This document shows positions 17,919-24,564 of a stretch of DNA of 29,160 nt, piece by piece. The DNA comes from RGIG4097 sp964367645. GTDB lineage: Bacteria > Bacillota > Clostridia > Christensenellales > CAG-917. The notes below the pieces were generated by a model that was not told where the DNA came from, ran no database searches, and was given only the letters and a program-made list of their open reading frames with translations. The first letter of the stretch is position 1. Every line of letters starts with the position of its first letter. Both the position numbers and the translations under genes were made by a program. The stretch covers positions 1 through 29,160 of the forward strand of contig CAYIYN010000009.1 of the NCBI GenBank assembly GCA_964367645.1, in the 5' to 3' direction.

Positions 17919-17972
17919 AATACCGCTTTAGAATGAAGAATAAACACATTTTAATAGCGCATTTGCATTTTA

Positions 17973-17995
17973 TTGGCAAACCTAACAGTTGCCAA
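17973..17995. promoter_or_regulatory. Inverted repeat upstream of the small gene
   Basis: TTGGCAA (17973-17979) and TTGCCAA (17989-17995) are perfect 7-base arms separated by nine bases, 34 bases before the start codon of the 50-codon gene. No T tract follows, so it is not an obvious terminator. It could be an operator or a weak RNA hairpin; the sequence alone does not decide. Confidence 0.35.
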
Positions 17996-18028
17996 AACAA
18001 CGGCACAGAATGACGGCGGAGGAATATC

Positions 18029-18181
18029 ATGAGAAAATTTGGCAAATTTATTGATGATAAACGCCGCGCCGTGCCGATGTCCAAAAATATTGTGGGCGAA
18101 AACGGCAAAAAATACGTCCTCGACGGCATTCTTGGCATGGGTGAGGATAAACTTTGGCACTGTGAACCATTTGCCCCGTAA
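18029..18181 (+). CDS. Small protein of 50 residues, unknown function
   Basis: A short frame starting ATG with a near-perfect ribosome binding site (CGGAGGAA, about six bases upstream) and ending in TAA. The product begins MRKFGKFIDDKRRAVPMSK and ends LWHCEPFAP: a basic N-terminal half, a Gly-rich middle and a Trp-His-Cys near the end. It has no membrane helix or signal peptide. The stop codon lies in the loop of a strong terminator, so the gene forms a complete short unit between the coiled-coil gene and the amidohydrolase. I do not recognise the family. The strong ribosome binding site and the well-placed terminator support a real gene. Confidence 0.6.
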   Translation: MRKFGKFIDDKRRAVPMSKNIVGENGKKYVLDGILGMGEDKLWHCEPFAP

Positions 18182-18198
18182 AATCGGGGCGTTTTATA
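18173..18198 (+). terminator. Rho-independent terminator overlapping the small gene's stop codon
   Basis: GCCCCG (18173-18178), a six-base TAAAAT loop and CGGGGC (18185-18190), followed by GTTTTATA. The TAA stop codon of the 50-codon gene is the first part of the loop, so a terminating ribosome would cover the 5' arm of the stem. Confidence 0.85.
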
Positions 18199-18227
18199 TA
18201 TCGCTAACAAAAGAGGTAAATAATTCG

Positions 18228-19804
18228 ATGCACATATTTAAAGGCAACATAATCACCGTTGACAAAAAAACACCGTAGCAAAATATCTAGTCGAAGACAA
18301 CAGCGAAATCGCTTACGTCGGAAACGAATTGCCAAAAATCTATCAAGGGAAAGAAATTACCGATATAAAAGACGGCGCGATAATGCCGACTTTTGCCGAC
18401 TGCCACGGACATTTCGCGTCCTATGCGATTTTGGCAACGACCGTAAAACTGGATAAGGCAACAACCATAAAAGAAATCCTTGACATCATCGCAGACGCAG
18501 ACAAAAGTATAGAATCAAGCAAAACCATACTTTGTTTCGGCGCGTCGCCGAGAGTTGAAGAGGGGAGATTCGTCACAGGAGTGGAAATTGACTCCGTCAT
18601 CAGACCAAACAGAAAAGTTGTGGTCATATGCAGCGACGGTCATACGGCAGTTTTGACAAAGGCTGCTTTGAAAGTTCTGCCAAAAGACGTTTCACAAACG
18701 CCCGGATACGACGGCGAAACCGGAATTTTGGGCAACGAATCATTTTATAAAGTTGTTGATAACATGCTGAAACTTGTCAATATCCTGGATGGGTTGCAAT
18801 CCTTTCAAGGCGCAGTTGACGAATACATAAAAGCAGGTTTCGGGCTTATAGCCGTCGAGGGTGGCATCGGTATGCCTTTGGATCTTGACGTTGATTTGGT
18901 GAAATGGATTTACCGCGGACAGCAAAGCGATATACAAATGCGGTTTTTCATCCAAAGTTACGAGCCGAAAAAAGCAATAAAACGCGGTATACAGAGATTG
19001 GGTGGCTGCTTTAAGTGCGCGCTTGACGGCAGTTTTACGTCCGCCGACGCCGCTTTGCTTGAACCGTATGACGGCAGTGACGATAAAGGACATCTGTATT
19101 ATACGGACGAAGAAGTGTATCAAAACGTTTTGCGCGTTCACAAAGCAGGACTTGCCGTCCAAATGCACGCGATTGGCGATGCGGCGGTTTTGCAGGCGGC
19201 AAGAGCGTATAAGCGCGTTTTGGACGAATATCCCAAAGAAGACCATCGTCACGGCATAATTCACTGCAATCTCGTGCCCGATGAGGCGATGGATATAATC
19301 GAAAAATATCACCTTACGGTTATCGAACAGCCCGGTTTTTTGGAACTTATCCCGCTAAATTACGATTTGATGATAGGTAGGCTCGGTGAAAAGCGCGGCA
19401 GACTTGCTATGCCTTTTGATGAATATATGAAACGCGGAATCACCGTATGCGCAAGTTCCGATTGCCCCATATCTTTCCCAAACGGTATTAATTGGCTGCA
19501 TTGGCTTGTAAACAACCTCAACGAGCCTCACCGCATTTCCCTTACGGACGCAATACGTATCTGCACCATAAACGGCTATTACAACACCTTTGACGACAAC
19601 GAAAGAGGCAGTCTTGAAAAGGGTAAAATTGCGGATTTCATAGTGTTAAACAAAAACCCTTACGATGTGCCGCAAGAAAATATCGCTTCCGATATAAAGG
19701 TGCTTGAAACCTATCTCGGCGGCAAAAAATGGTCGGCGGACGGCAAAAACATTATAGGCACAATCATAAAAGGAATGTTCAAAAAGAACGGCAAAAAACT
19801 ATAA
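18228..19804 (+). CDS. Amidohydrolase (YtcJ-like), frameshifted near its 5' end
   Basis: A metal-dependent amidohydrolase of the amidohydrolase_3/YtcJ type, usually cytosolic, with unknown natural substrate. The gene should start at ATG 18228 (AAGAGG about nine bases upstream): MHIFKGNIITVDKK reads as the normal N-terminal strand, but this frame stops at TAG 18276-18278. The rest continues in the -1 frame as NTVAKYLVEDNSEIAYVG and joins the long frame that runs to 19804. One missing base in the A7 tract (18264-18270) explains this exactly. Metal ligands look intact in the main part: CHGH (HxH type), HAIGDAAV, HGIIHC and SSDCP. A TTG at 18329 could start a shortened protein, which would lack the first barrel strand. 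Sequencing error, natural mutation or slippage are all possible. Confidence 0.8.
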
Positions 19805-19818
19805 ATCAATGGAACTTA

Positions 19819-19853
19819 AAAAAGCGGCAGTCTGTTTGACCGCCGCTTTTATT
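19819..19853 (+). terminator. Terminator after the amidohydrolase
   Basis: AAAGCGGC (19821-19828) pairs with GCCGCTTT (19842-19849), with an inner GTC/GAC pairing in the loop, followed by TTATT. The A-rich 5' side may let it act on both strands. Confidence 0.8.
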
Positions 19854-19872
19854 ATGCCAAAAGATTGTACGA

Positions 19873-19970
19873 TTTTTGGTGATGGTGCGACATGTTTTTT
19901 GTGATGGTGCAACGTGTTTTTGGTGATGGTGCGACGTGTTTTTGGTGATGGTGCGACATGTTTTTTGTGA
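19873..19970. repeat. 22-bp tandem repeat, about 4.5 copies
   Basis: Units of 22 bases (GTTTTTGGTGATGGTGCGACGT and close variants) follow one another at 19894, 19916 and 19938, preceded by a diverged unit at 19873 and followed by a partial one at 19960. Differences are a CGACAT/CGACGT/CAACGT variation and one T/G change in the T run. Because 22 is not a multiple of three, a - strand frame through it shows changing peptides, so it is not a coding repeat. There are no spacers, so it is not a CRISPR array. It lies between the amidohydrolase terminator and the vWA lipoprotein gene. Confidence 0.85.
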
Positions 19971-20211
19971 AAATCTTTAAAATAAGTCAAATTAAATACA
20001 TCGAATGCCATATTTTGTTAAGTATAAAAATTGAACTGGAATTATTTTTCAACATCCATTATAATAAATATATAAGGATTGCTTCCCTGTTATTTTGTTT
20101 AAGTCAACAAACGAAAACAATATAACAGTACAAAAGAAACCAAACGTTGATAGACCGATAATTTCTAATCAAATATAAAGAAAAAATAAAAGGATATAAA
20201 GATACAAAGAT
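19971..20211 (+). other. AT-rich non-coding upstream region of the vWA gene
   Basis: I see no gene here. A perfect -10 box TATAAT lies at 20060-20065, but no good -35 box is at the right distance (TTGAAC at 20031 is 23 bases away), so promoter status is uncertain. Purine-rich AAAGGAT lies about 16 bases before the vWA start codon. The base composition is clearly more AT rich than the surrounding operons. Confidence 0.4.
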
Positions 20212-21720
20212 ATGAAAAAAATGTTTCCGCTATGTTCAATTCTTATCTGCCTTACAATTTTACTCTTATCCTGTTCTTCTCAAATGACGGGCGAAATGGA
20301 TATGGATCTAGATATGGGCAAGAATATGGGCGTGCTAAGGGCATCAGGTCTTGAAAACAACTATGAGTACGATGAAGTTATCGAAAATGGATTCATAGAC
20401 CCTGCAACCACTCCAAATTCAACTTTTTCACTTGATAGAAACACTTCATCATATGCTTTTGCAAGACGTATTCTTACACAGGGTGGTACAGTTCCAACCG
20501 ACTCGGTTAGAATTGAGGAATACATAAACTATTTTTCATACAATTATCCGGCTCCTAACGATGGAGAGGGACTTAATACAATAGCAACAATCTCTGATTG
20601 CCCTTGGAATTCTGAAAACAAACTTTTCACCATCGGTATAAAGGCGGAGGATATTACGTTTGAAGAAAAAAAGCCAAATAACTTCGTGTTTCTTCTTGAT
20701 ATATCCGGCTCAATGTATGGCGATGACCGACTTGGTCTTATACAGCAGGCATTTACAATGCTTACCGACCAACTTGCCGACAACGACCGCGTGTCCATTG
20801 TGACATACGCAAGCGGCACCTATGTTCGTCTTGAGGGTGCAATGGGATTTGAAAAAACAAAGATTTCCAATATTATTCAGGACCTTGAGGCAGGCGGCTC
20901 AACTAATGGCGAGGGTGGTATTCAGCGTGCCTATGAGTTGGCGCAAAGTTTTTTTATTGAGGGCGGAAACAATCGCGTAATTTTGGCAACCGACGGCGAT
21001 TTTAATGTTGGTATTTCAAGTCAGCCCCTCCTTAAGGAATTTATCAAAGAAAAGGCAAGCAATGGCGTGTACCTCAGCGTGCTCGGTGTTGGTATGGGCA
21101 ACACTCAGGACACAACAATGAAAACTCTTGCCGAAAACGGCAATGGTAATTATGCATATCTTGACAGTTTGACTGAGGCGAGAAAGGTTCTTGTAGAAGA
21201 GATGGGCGGAACACTAGTAACAGTTGCAAAGGATGCAAAAATTCAGGTTTCCTTCTCACCGGAGCTTGTTGCGGTATATCGTCTTATCGGTTATGAAACA
21301 AAGATGATGACCGAAGAGGAGTTTGAGGACGAAAACAAGGATGCGGGCGAAATCGGTGCAGGGCACACAGTTACCGCAGTTTATGAAATCAAGCTCAAAG
21401 AGGGCGCGCAGGGCAACTTTGCAAACGTTGAGCTTAGATACAAAGACCCAAGCAGCGATGAAAATAAGAGCAAGGAACTCGCTTGTGATACAGATATGAC
21501 GCACGATCTTACAGAAGATGTTGCGTTCATCGGTTGTGTAACCGAGTTTGGTTTGATTCTTCGCGATTCTGCTTATAAAGGAAGTGCAAACTTTGAGAAC
21601 CTCATTGCTCGTCTTGAAGCACTCCCATCTGTTAACGGAGAGGACGCTGATGAATTCCGTGCAGAATTCTTGACACTAGTTAAAAAATCAGCGGAAAATT
21701 ATAGTAAAGCGGAAACATAA
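20212..21720 (+). CDS. Lipoprotein with von Willebrand A domain (YfbK family)
   Basis: A 502-residue exported lipoprotein. The N-terminus is a lipoprotein signal peptide with lipobox LLSC (Cys21), so the protein should be anchored outside the cell membrane. After a Met/Asp-rich stretch comes the YfbK-type leader region (FSLDRNTSSYAFARRIL, RIEEYINYFSYNYP), then the vWA domain with an intact MIDAS metal site: D163-x-S165-x-S167, T231 and D261 (ATDGDF). The C-terminal part (GTLVTVAKDAKIQVSF, GAGHTVTAVYEI) matches the family's accessory domain. The family is thought to bind proteins or metals; its exact role is unknown. The ribosome binding site is weak. Codon choice and AT-rich flanks differ from neighbouring operons, so it may be acquired. 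Confidence 0.9.
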   Translation: MKKMFPLCSILICLTILLLSCSSQMTGEMDMDLDMGKNMGVLRASGLENNYEYDEVIENGFIDPATTPNSTFSLDRNTSSYAFARRILTQGGTVPTDSVRIEEYINYFSYNYPAPNDGEGLNTIATISDCPWNSENKLFTIGIKAEDITFEEKKPNNFVFLLDISGSMYGDDRLGLIQQAFTMLTDQLADNDRVSIVTYASGTYVRLEGAMGFEKTKISNIIQDLEAGGSTNGEGGIQRAYELAQSFFIEGGNNRVILATDGDFNVGISSQPLLKEFIKEKASNGVYLSVLGVGMGNTQDTTMKTLAENGNGNYAYLDSLTEARKVLVEEMGGTLVTVAKDAKIQVSFSPELVAVYRLIGYETKMMTEEEFEDENKDAGEIGAGHTVTAVYEIKLKEGAQGNFANVELRYKDPSSDENKSKELACDTDMTHDLTEDVAFIGCVTEFGLILRDSAYKGSANFENLIARLEALPSVNGEDADEFRAEFLTLVKKSAENYSKAET

Positions 21721-21721
21721 A

Positions 21722-21753
21722 AGCGCAAACCATTGAAACGGTTTGCGCTCTTA
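21722..21753. terminator. Bidirectional terminator between convergent genes
   Basis: A perfect 10-base stem AGCGCAAACC / GGTTTGCGCT (21722-21731 and 21740-21749) with an eight-base loop, T-rich on the + side (CTTATTTG) and TTTTATG on the - side. It follows the vWA gene by one base and also lies 72 bases beyond the end of the convergent flavoprotein gene. Confidence 0.85.
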
Positions 21754-21824
21754 TTTGTGTTGAATTAGCCGTTTTGATACGACGGTGCATCTCTGCGAAA
21801 TTTTACGCACCCTTTTATGATAAA

Positions 21825-22310
21825 TTAAAATTTGTCCATCCCCCATCTTGCCTTTGCAGTAAATGAATCGGAGATAATTTTGATTACCTCTACTGAGTTT
21901 GCCATAACGCTATTAATGGCAAAACGACGCTCAGTCTGATTGCTCATTAGCAACTGTAGCCCATGCATTTTTTCTATCTCGTCGGCTACGATTGTGGCAA
22001 TACCTCTTGCAATAACCGATGCATATGTTGAACCATAATTGCAAGGACACTCACCCCCAGAAACTAAGTTGACATTGCATTCTAATTGAGCACAGACATG
22101 CTGCTCTTTTTTTATTAAATCTAGTTTACGTCCTTCTTTTGCACAGTGCATGTAAAAAACAAGTTTTCCATCCAAATACTCATACCCATAATGAAGGGGG
22201 ACAATGTACGGATAATCAGCGTCGAATAAGCCCATATGAAGTATTTTCGCTTCTTGCACAATTCTCAAAATATCATTAATATCCGTTACTTCTCTATCCT
22301 TTCTTCTCAT
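21825..22310 (-). CDS. Pyridoxamine 5'-phosphate oxidase-like flavoprotein (NimA-like)
   Basis: A 161-residue small split-barrel FMN-binding protein. The N-terminus MRRKDREVTD, the strand LHMGLFDADYPYIVPLHYGY and FYMHCAKEGRKLDLI are typical of the PNPOx-like family that includes NimA nitroimidazole reductases and other stress flavoproteins. The catalytic or substrate role of this member is not readable from sequence. A GGAGG site lies about seven bases upstream on the - strand (22318-22322). It is a single gene converging on the vWA gene, with a bidirectional terminator between them. On the far side lies the repeat/tRNA region. Confidence 0.88.
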   Translation of the reverse strand: MRRKDREVTDINDILRIVQEAKILHMGLFDADYPYIVPLHYGYEYLDGKLVFYMHCAKEGRKLDLIKKEQHVCAQLECNVNLVSGGECPCNYGSTYASVIARGIATIVADEIEKMHGLQLLMSNQTERRFAINSVMANSVEVIKIISDSFTAKARWGMDKF

Positions 22311-22503
22311 TTGTTAACCTCCATAAATTGTTATTTCTTCTTCAATCTATATTTTTTACTGCCACAGTGCGTACCTTGTTATCATTATTAATATAACATA
22401 AAAATACTTCTTCTAAAAGTATGTCAAATGAAAGACCGGGAATTAAGTCCTTTATTCTGAAAAAATGGGTTGATAGAGTTGTATCCGACCTTTGCTTTCA
22501 ATA

Positions 22504-22653
22504 TGGTGCGCGGGACGGGACTTGCTCCGCTTGACCTATGCCGATGAGCGCACACAGCACAGGGTGACATAATGCTTGCACAATGTAGGGTGGGTCTGCG
22601 CTATCACGCCGGCCGCTAAAAAAGGCAGGTGACTGCCTTTTTCTTTACGCGGC
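22504..22653. repeat. Small repeated element, copy 1 (cut by gap)
   Basis: 150 bases that match 22831-22979 at about 94% identity by eye. It begins with 21 bases identical to the 3' end of the tRNA-Leu gene (TGGTGCGCGGGACGGGACTTG as read on the + strand) and contains a perfect hairpin AAAAAGGCAG-GTGA-CTGCCTTTTT (22619-22642) flanked by GCCGC/GCGGC. It is interrupted by the run of N, so the right end is not visible. No coding frame is likely. It resembles a non-autonomous element or integration scar near a tRNA. Confidence 0.75.
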
Positions 22654-22753
22654 NNNNNNNNNNNNNNNNNNNNNNNNNNNNNNNNNNNNNNNNNNNNNNN
22701 NNNNNNNNNNNNNNNNNNNNNNNNNNNNNNNNNNNNNNNNNNNNNNNNNNNNN
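22654..22753. other. Assembly gap (100 N)
   Basis: Exactly 100 unknown bases, the conventional placeholder for a gap of unknown size. It falls between two near-identical repeats, so the true sequence here may be longer, and the number of repeat copies is uncertain. Confidence 0.99.
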
Positions 22754-22850
22754 AAATTTGATCGCTCGTTAGAGTATTTCAAATAAAAAAATACGAACTC
22801 AAATTTCTTCGGGTTCGTATTATTCTTGTTTGGTGCGCGGGACGGGATTT
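22754..22850. repeat. Duplicate of the tRNA-Leu terminator and 3' end
   Basis: These 97 bases are almost identical to 23033-23129 at a constant offset of 279 bases. The copy includes the AATACGAAC...GTTCGTATT terminator hairpin (22790-22821) and the first about 20 bases of the tRNA 3' end; identity stops inside the T arm. This is what a tRNA-end duplication left by integration looks like. It overlaps the left end of element copy 2. Confidence 0.8.
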
Positions 22851-22995
22851 GCTCCGCTTGACCTATGCCGATGGACACACACAACACAGGGTGACATAAT
22901 GCTTGCACAATGAGGGTAGGTCTACGCTATCACGCCGGCCGCTAAAAAAGGCAGGTGACTGCCTTTTTCTTTACGCGGCGTTCAAGTCCCTGTCC
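22831..22995. repeat. Small repeated element, copy 2 (complete)
   Basis: The left end TGGTGCGCGGGACGGGATTTG matches the tRNA-Leu 3' end with one change. The right end GTTCAAGTCCC-TGTCCG (22979-22995) matches a T arm in the opposite orientation, so the element has imperfect inverted ends of about 20 bases (roughly CGGGACGGGACTTG against CGGACAGGGACTTG). The centre holds the same perfect hairpin as copy 1 (22945-22968). At about 165 bases and without coding capacity it resembles a MITE-like or tRNA-derived element; its class is unknown to me. Confidence 0.6.
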
Positions 22996-23061
22996 GATAG
23001 ATTTGAGCAGATAAAATAAATAATACGAACCCAAATTTGATCGCTCGTTAGAGTATTTCAA

Positions 23062-23100
23062 ATAAAAAAATACGAACTCAAATTTCTCTGGGTTCGTATT
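23062..23100 (-). terminator. Terminator of tRNA-Leu
   Basis: On the - strand, AATACGAAC and GTTCGTATT form a perfect nine-base stem (23069-23077 and 23092-23100), followed by a run of seven T. It starts nine bases after the CCA end of the tRNA. Confidence 0.85.
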
Positions 23101-23109
23101 ATTCTTGTT

Positions 23110-23197
23110 TGGTGCGCGGGACGGGACTTGAACCCACATGAGCGCAATGCTCACTAGAACCTGAATCTAGCGCGTCTGCCAATTTCGCCACCCACGC
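23110..23197 (-). tRNA. tRNA-Leu, anticodon CAG
   Basis: An 88-base class II tRNA with CCA encoded. The acceptor stem GCGTGGG pairs with CCCGCGC (one G-T). The anticodon stem CTAGA/TCTAG encloses loop TTCAGGT, giving anticodon CAG (codon CUG). There is a long variable arm TGAGCATTGCGCTCA and a T arm with loop TTCAAGT. It has its own promoter and terminator. Its 3' end is duplicated twice in the preceding repeats, which suggests use as an integration site. Confidence 0.95.
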
Positions 23198-23211
23198 AGG
23201 ACAGCGTTTGT

Positions 23212-23240
23212 ATTTTATATCATAGGCGGTAAAGTGTCAA
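23212..23240 (-). promoter_or_regulatory. Sigma-A promoter of tRNA-Leu
   Basis: On the - strand: TTGACA (23235-23240), a 17-base spacer and TAAAAT (23212-23217), placing the transcription start near 23205, eight bases before the mature tRNA. An inverted repeat GTCAAAC/GTTTGAC (23236-23242, 23253-23259) overlaps the -35 box. Confidence 0.8.
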
Positions 23241-23413
23241 ACATTTTCGGTGGTTTGACGAAATTCAACTAGGCATAAAGAGCGTTTTGCATCTGCGGAA
23301 CAATCGTGTTCTTGAAAGTGCGTTTTTGCGCGTGTTTCTTTTCATCTTTCAGACACACCTTTTTTGCGCGCAGTTTTATCTGTATATATTATTAGTTAAA
23401 ATAGTCAAAACGT

Positions 23414-23442
23414 TTGACAGAAATTTGTAAATTTGTTACATT
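23414..23442 (+). promoter_or_regulatory. Sigma-A promoter of rplU-prp-rpmA
   Basis: TTGACA (23414-23419), a 17-base spacer and TACATT (23437-23442). The palindrome GTCAAA-ACG-TTTGAC (23404-23418) overlaps the -35 box. Transcription should begin near 23449, just before the L21 leader. The 173 bases between this promoter and that of the divergent tRNA hold no gene I can see. Confidence 0.75.
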
Positions 23443-23448
23443 AATCGT

Positions 23449-23522
23449 CGAGCCGCTCGGAAACGGTGCAACTGTCCTTTGGGACGACCGCGACGGCGAG
23501 ACTGGTTAGAGGAGGTAAAACA
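23449..23522 (+). promoter_or_regulatory. Probable L21 (rplU) leader RNA
   Basis: The 74-base 5' leader contains nested pairings: GCCG (23452-23455) with CGGC (23494-23497) and a GTCC/GGAC hairpin (23474-23477, 23482-23485), plus the segment ACCGCGACGGCGAGAC that I associate with the Firmicutes L21 leader, an autoregulatory element that senses ribosomal protein. The match rests on memory of the motif, not on a covariance search. Confidence 0.6.
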
Positions 23523-23831
23523 ATGTATGCAATCGTAGAATGTGGCGGCAAACAGTACAAGGTTGAAAAGGAAATGCTGGTCAAGGTCGAGAAAATCGAT
23601 GCCGAGGTCGGCGCCAAAGTCCAACTTAAAGTGCTGATGTTCGTCGACGACGCAGGAAAAGTCAAGGCAGGCGCAGACTGTGCGAAGAGCAAAGTCGAAG
23701 CAACTGTTTCAAGACAGGACAAGTTCCCCAAAATACTCGTCGTTCACTACAAAGCCAAGAAGCAGATTAGGAAGCGTCAAGGTCATCGTCAGCCCTATAC
23801 AGAACTGAAGATAACTTCAATCGAAGGTTAA
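23523..23831 (+). CDS. rplU: 50S ribosomal protein L21
   Basis: A 102-residue ribosomal protein that binds 23S rRNA. MYAIVECGGKQYKV at the N-terminus and KKQIRKRQGHRQPYTEL near the C-terminus are diagnostic. The ATG at 23523 is chosen because AGAGGAGG sits seven bases before it; a longer in-frame start at 23466 would run through the leader RNA. First gene of the rplU-prp-rpmA cassette typical of Firmicutes. Confidence 0.98.
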   Translation: MYAIVECGGKQYKVEKEMLVKVEKIDAEVGAKVQLKVLMFVDDAGKVKAGADCAKSKVEATVSRQDKFPKILVVHYKAKKQIRKRQGHRQPYTELKITSIEG

Positions 23832-23838
23832 TTAAATC

Positions 23839-24168
23839 ATGACGCAAGTAAAGTTTTCAAAAAAAGGCGATAAATTTGTTGCGGTGGAATGTATCGGACA
23901 CACCGATTATTCCGTAGAGGGCATGGATATCGTTTGCGCGGCTCTGTCAAGCGTCATACAGACGGCAGTACTTGGGCTTATGCAAATTGTCGGAATCGCA
24001 GTAGCATACGAAACCGACGAAGAAAAAGGGTATCTCAAAGCCTCTTTGCCCGACAAAATCACTCAATCACAGGCGCACGATGCCGACGTGATTTTGAAAA
24101 CAGCGTACCTAGGGGCGTCCGACCTCTATGAACAATTTTCGGACTACATTACTTTGGAGGTAGAATAA
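23839..24168 (+). CDS. prp: Ribosomal-processing cysteine protease Prp
   Basis: A 109-residue cysteine protease (also called YsxB) that removes the N-terminal extension of ribosomal protein L27. The catalytic dyad is visible: His in IGHTDYS (about residue 21) and Cys in DIVCAALS (about residue 33). It lies seven bases after rplU and one base before rpmA; its ribosome binding site is weak (AAGG, about 11 bases upstream), which fits coupling to rplU translation. The substrate site is present in the next gene. Confidence 0.96.
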   Translation: MTQVKFSKKGDKFVAVECIGHTDYSVEGMDIVCAALSSVIQTAVLGLMQIVGIAVAYETDEEKGYLKASLPDKITQSQAHDADVILKTAYLGASDLYEQFSDYITLEVE

Positions 24169-24169
24169 T

Positions 24170-24445
24170 ATGTTTATCAACATTCAATTATTCGCTCATA
24201 AAAAAGGCGGCGGCTCATCTGACAACGGTCGTGAGAGCGCAGCAAAAAGACTCGGTCCAAAGCGCGCAGACGGTCAATTCGTTCTCGCAGGCAATATACT
24301 CGTGCGTCAAAGAGGAACAAAGTTCCATCCCGGTAACAACGTTGGTATCGGCAAAGACGACACGCTGTTTGCTCTTGTTGACGGAGTCGTGAAATTCGAG
24401 CGTAAAGGAAAAGATAGCAAGCAGGTTTCGGTTTATTCCGAATAG
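24170..24445 (+). CDS. rpmA: 50S ribosomal protein L27 with Prp-cleavable extension
   Basis: A 91-residue protein near the peptidyl transferase centre. The N-terminus MFINIQLF-AHKKGGGSS carries the Firmicutes extension that Prp cuts after the Phe, exposing AHKKGGG, which reaches the tRNA ends. Core motifs: ESAAKRLGPKRADGQ, GNILVRQRGTKFHPG, NVGIGKDDTLFAL. A GGAGG site overlaps the end of prp. A terminator follows 44 bases after the stop codon. Confidence 0.98.
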   Translation: MFINIQLFAHKKGGGSSDNGRESAAKRLGPKRADGQFVLAGNILVRQRGTKFHPGNNVGIGKDDTLFALVDGVVKFERKGKDSKQVSVYSE

Positions 24446-24489
24446 GCAAACCAAGTGACAATTCTTTATGCCAAACTGCGTTAGAAATT

Positions 24490-24535
24490 AAACCGCAACC
24501 CACGTACCAGCTACGTTTTGGTCTGCGGTTTTTTA
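24490..24535. terminator. Terminator after rpmA
   Basis: AAACCGCA (24490-24497) pairs with TGCGGTTT (24524-24531), with an additional ACC/GGT pairing inside, followed by a run of T. The A-rich left side makes it partly bidirectional. Confidence 0.85.
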
Positions 24536-24564
24536 TTGCTGAAAAGTGAATAAAAAATTTTCAG

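Noticed and set aside
19873..19970. CRISPR array
   Set aside because: Units are contiguous with no spacers and no cas gene is near.
19799..20011. 70-codon - strand frame with HHHKKHVAPSPK repeats
   Set aside because: Produced by the 22-bp repeats, whose length is not a multiple of three, so the peptide does not repeat properly; no ribosome binding site.
22645..22908. Frame spanning the run of N
   Set aside because: Rests on unknown bases and repeats; not a gene.
22979..22995. A second tRNA gene on the + strand (T-arm-like sequence)
   Set aside because: Only the T-loop part is present; no acceptor, D or anticodon arm can be drawn around it.
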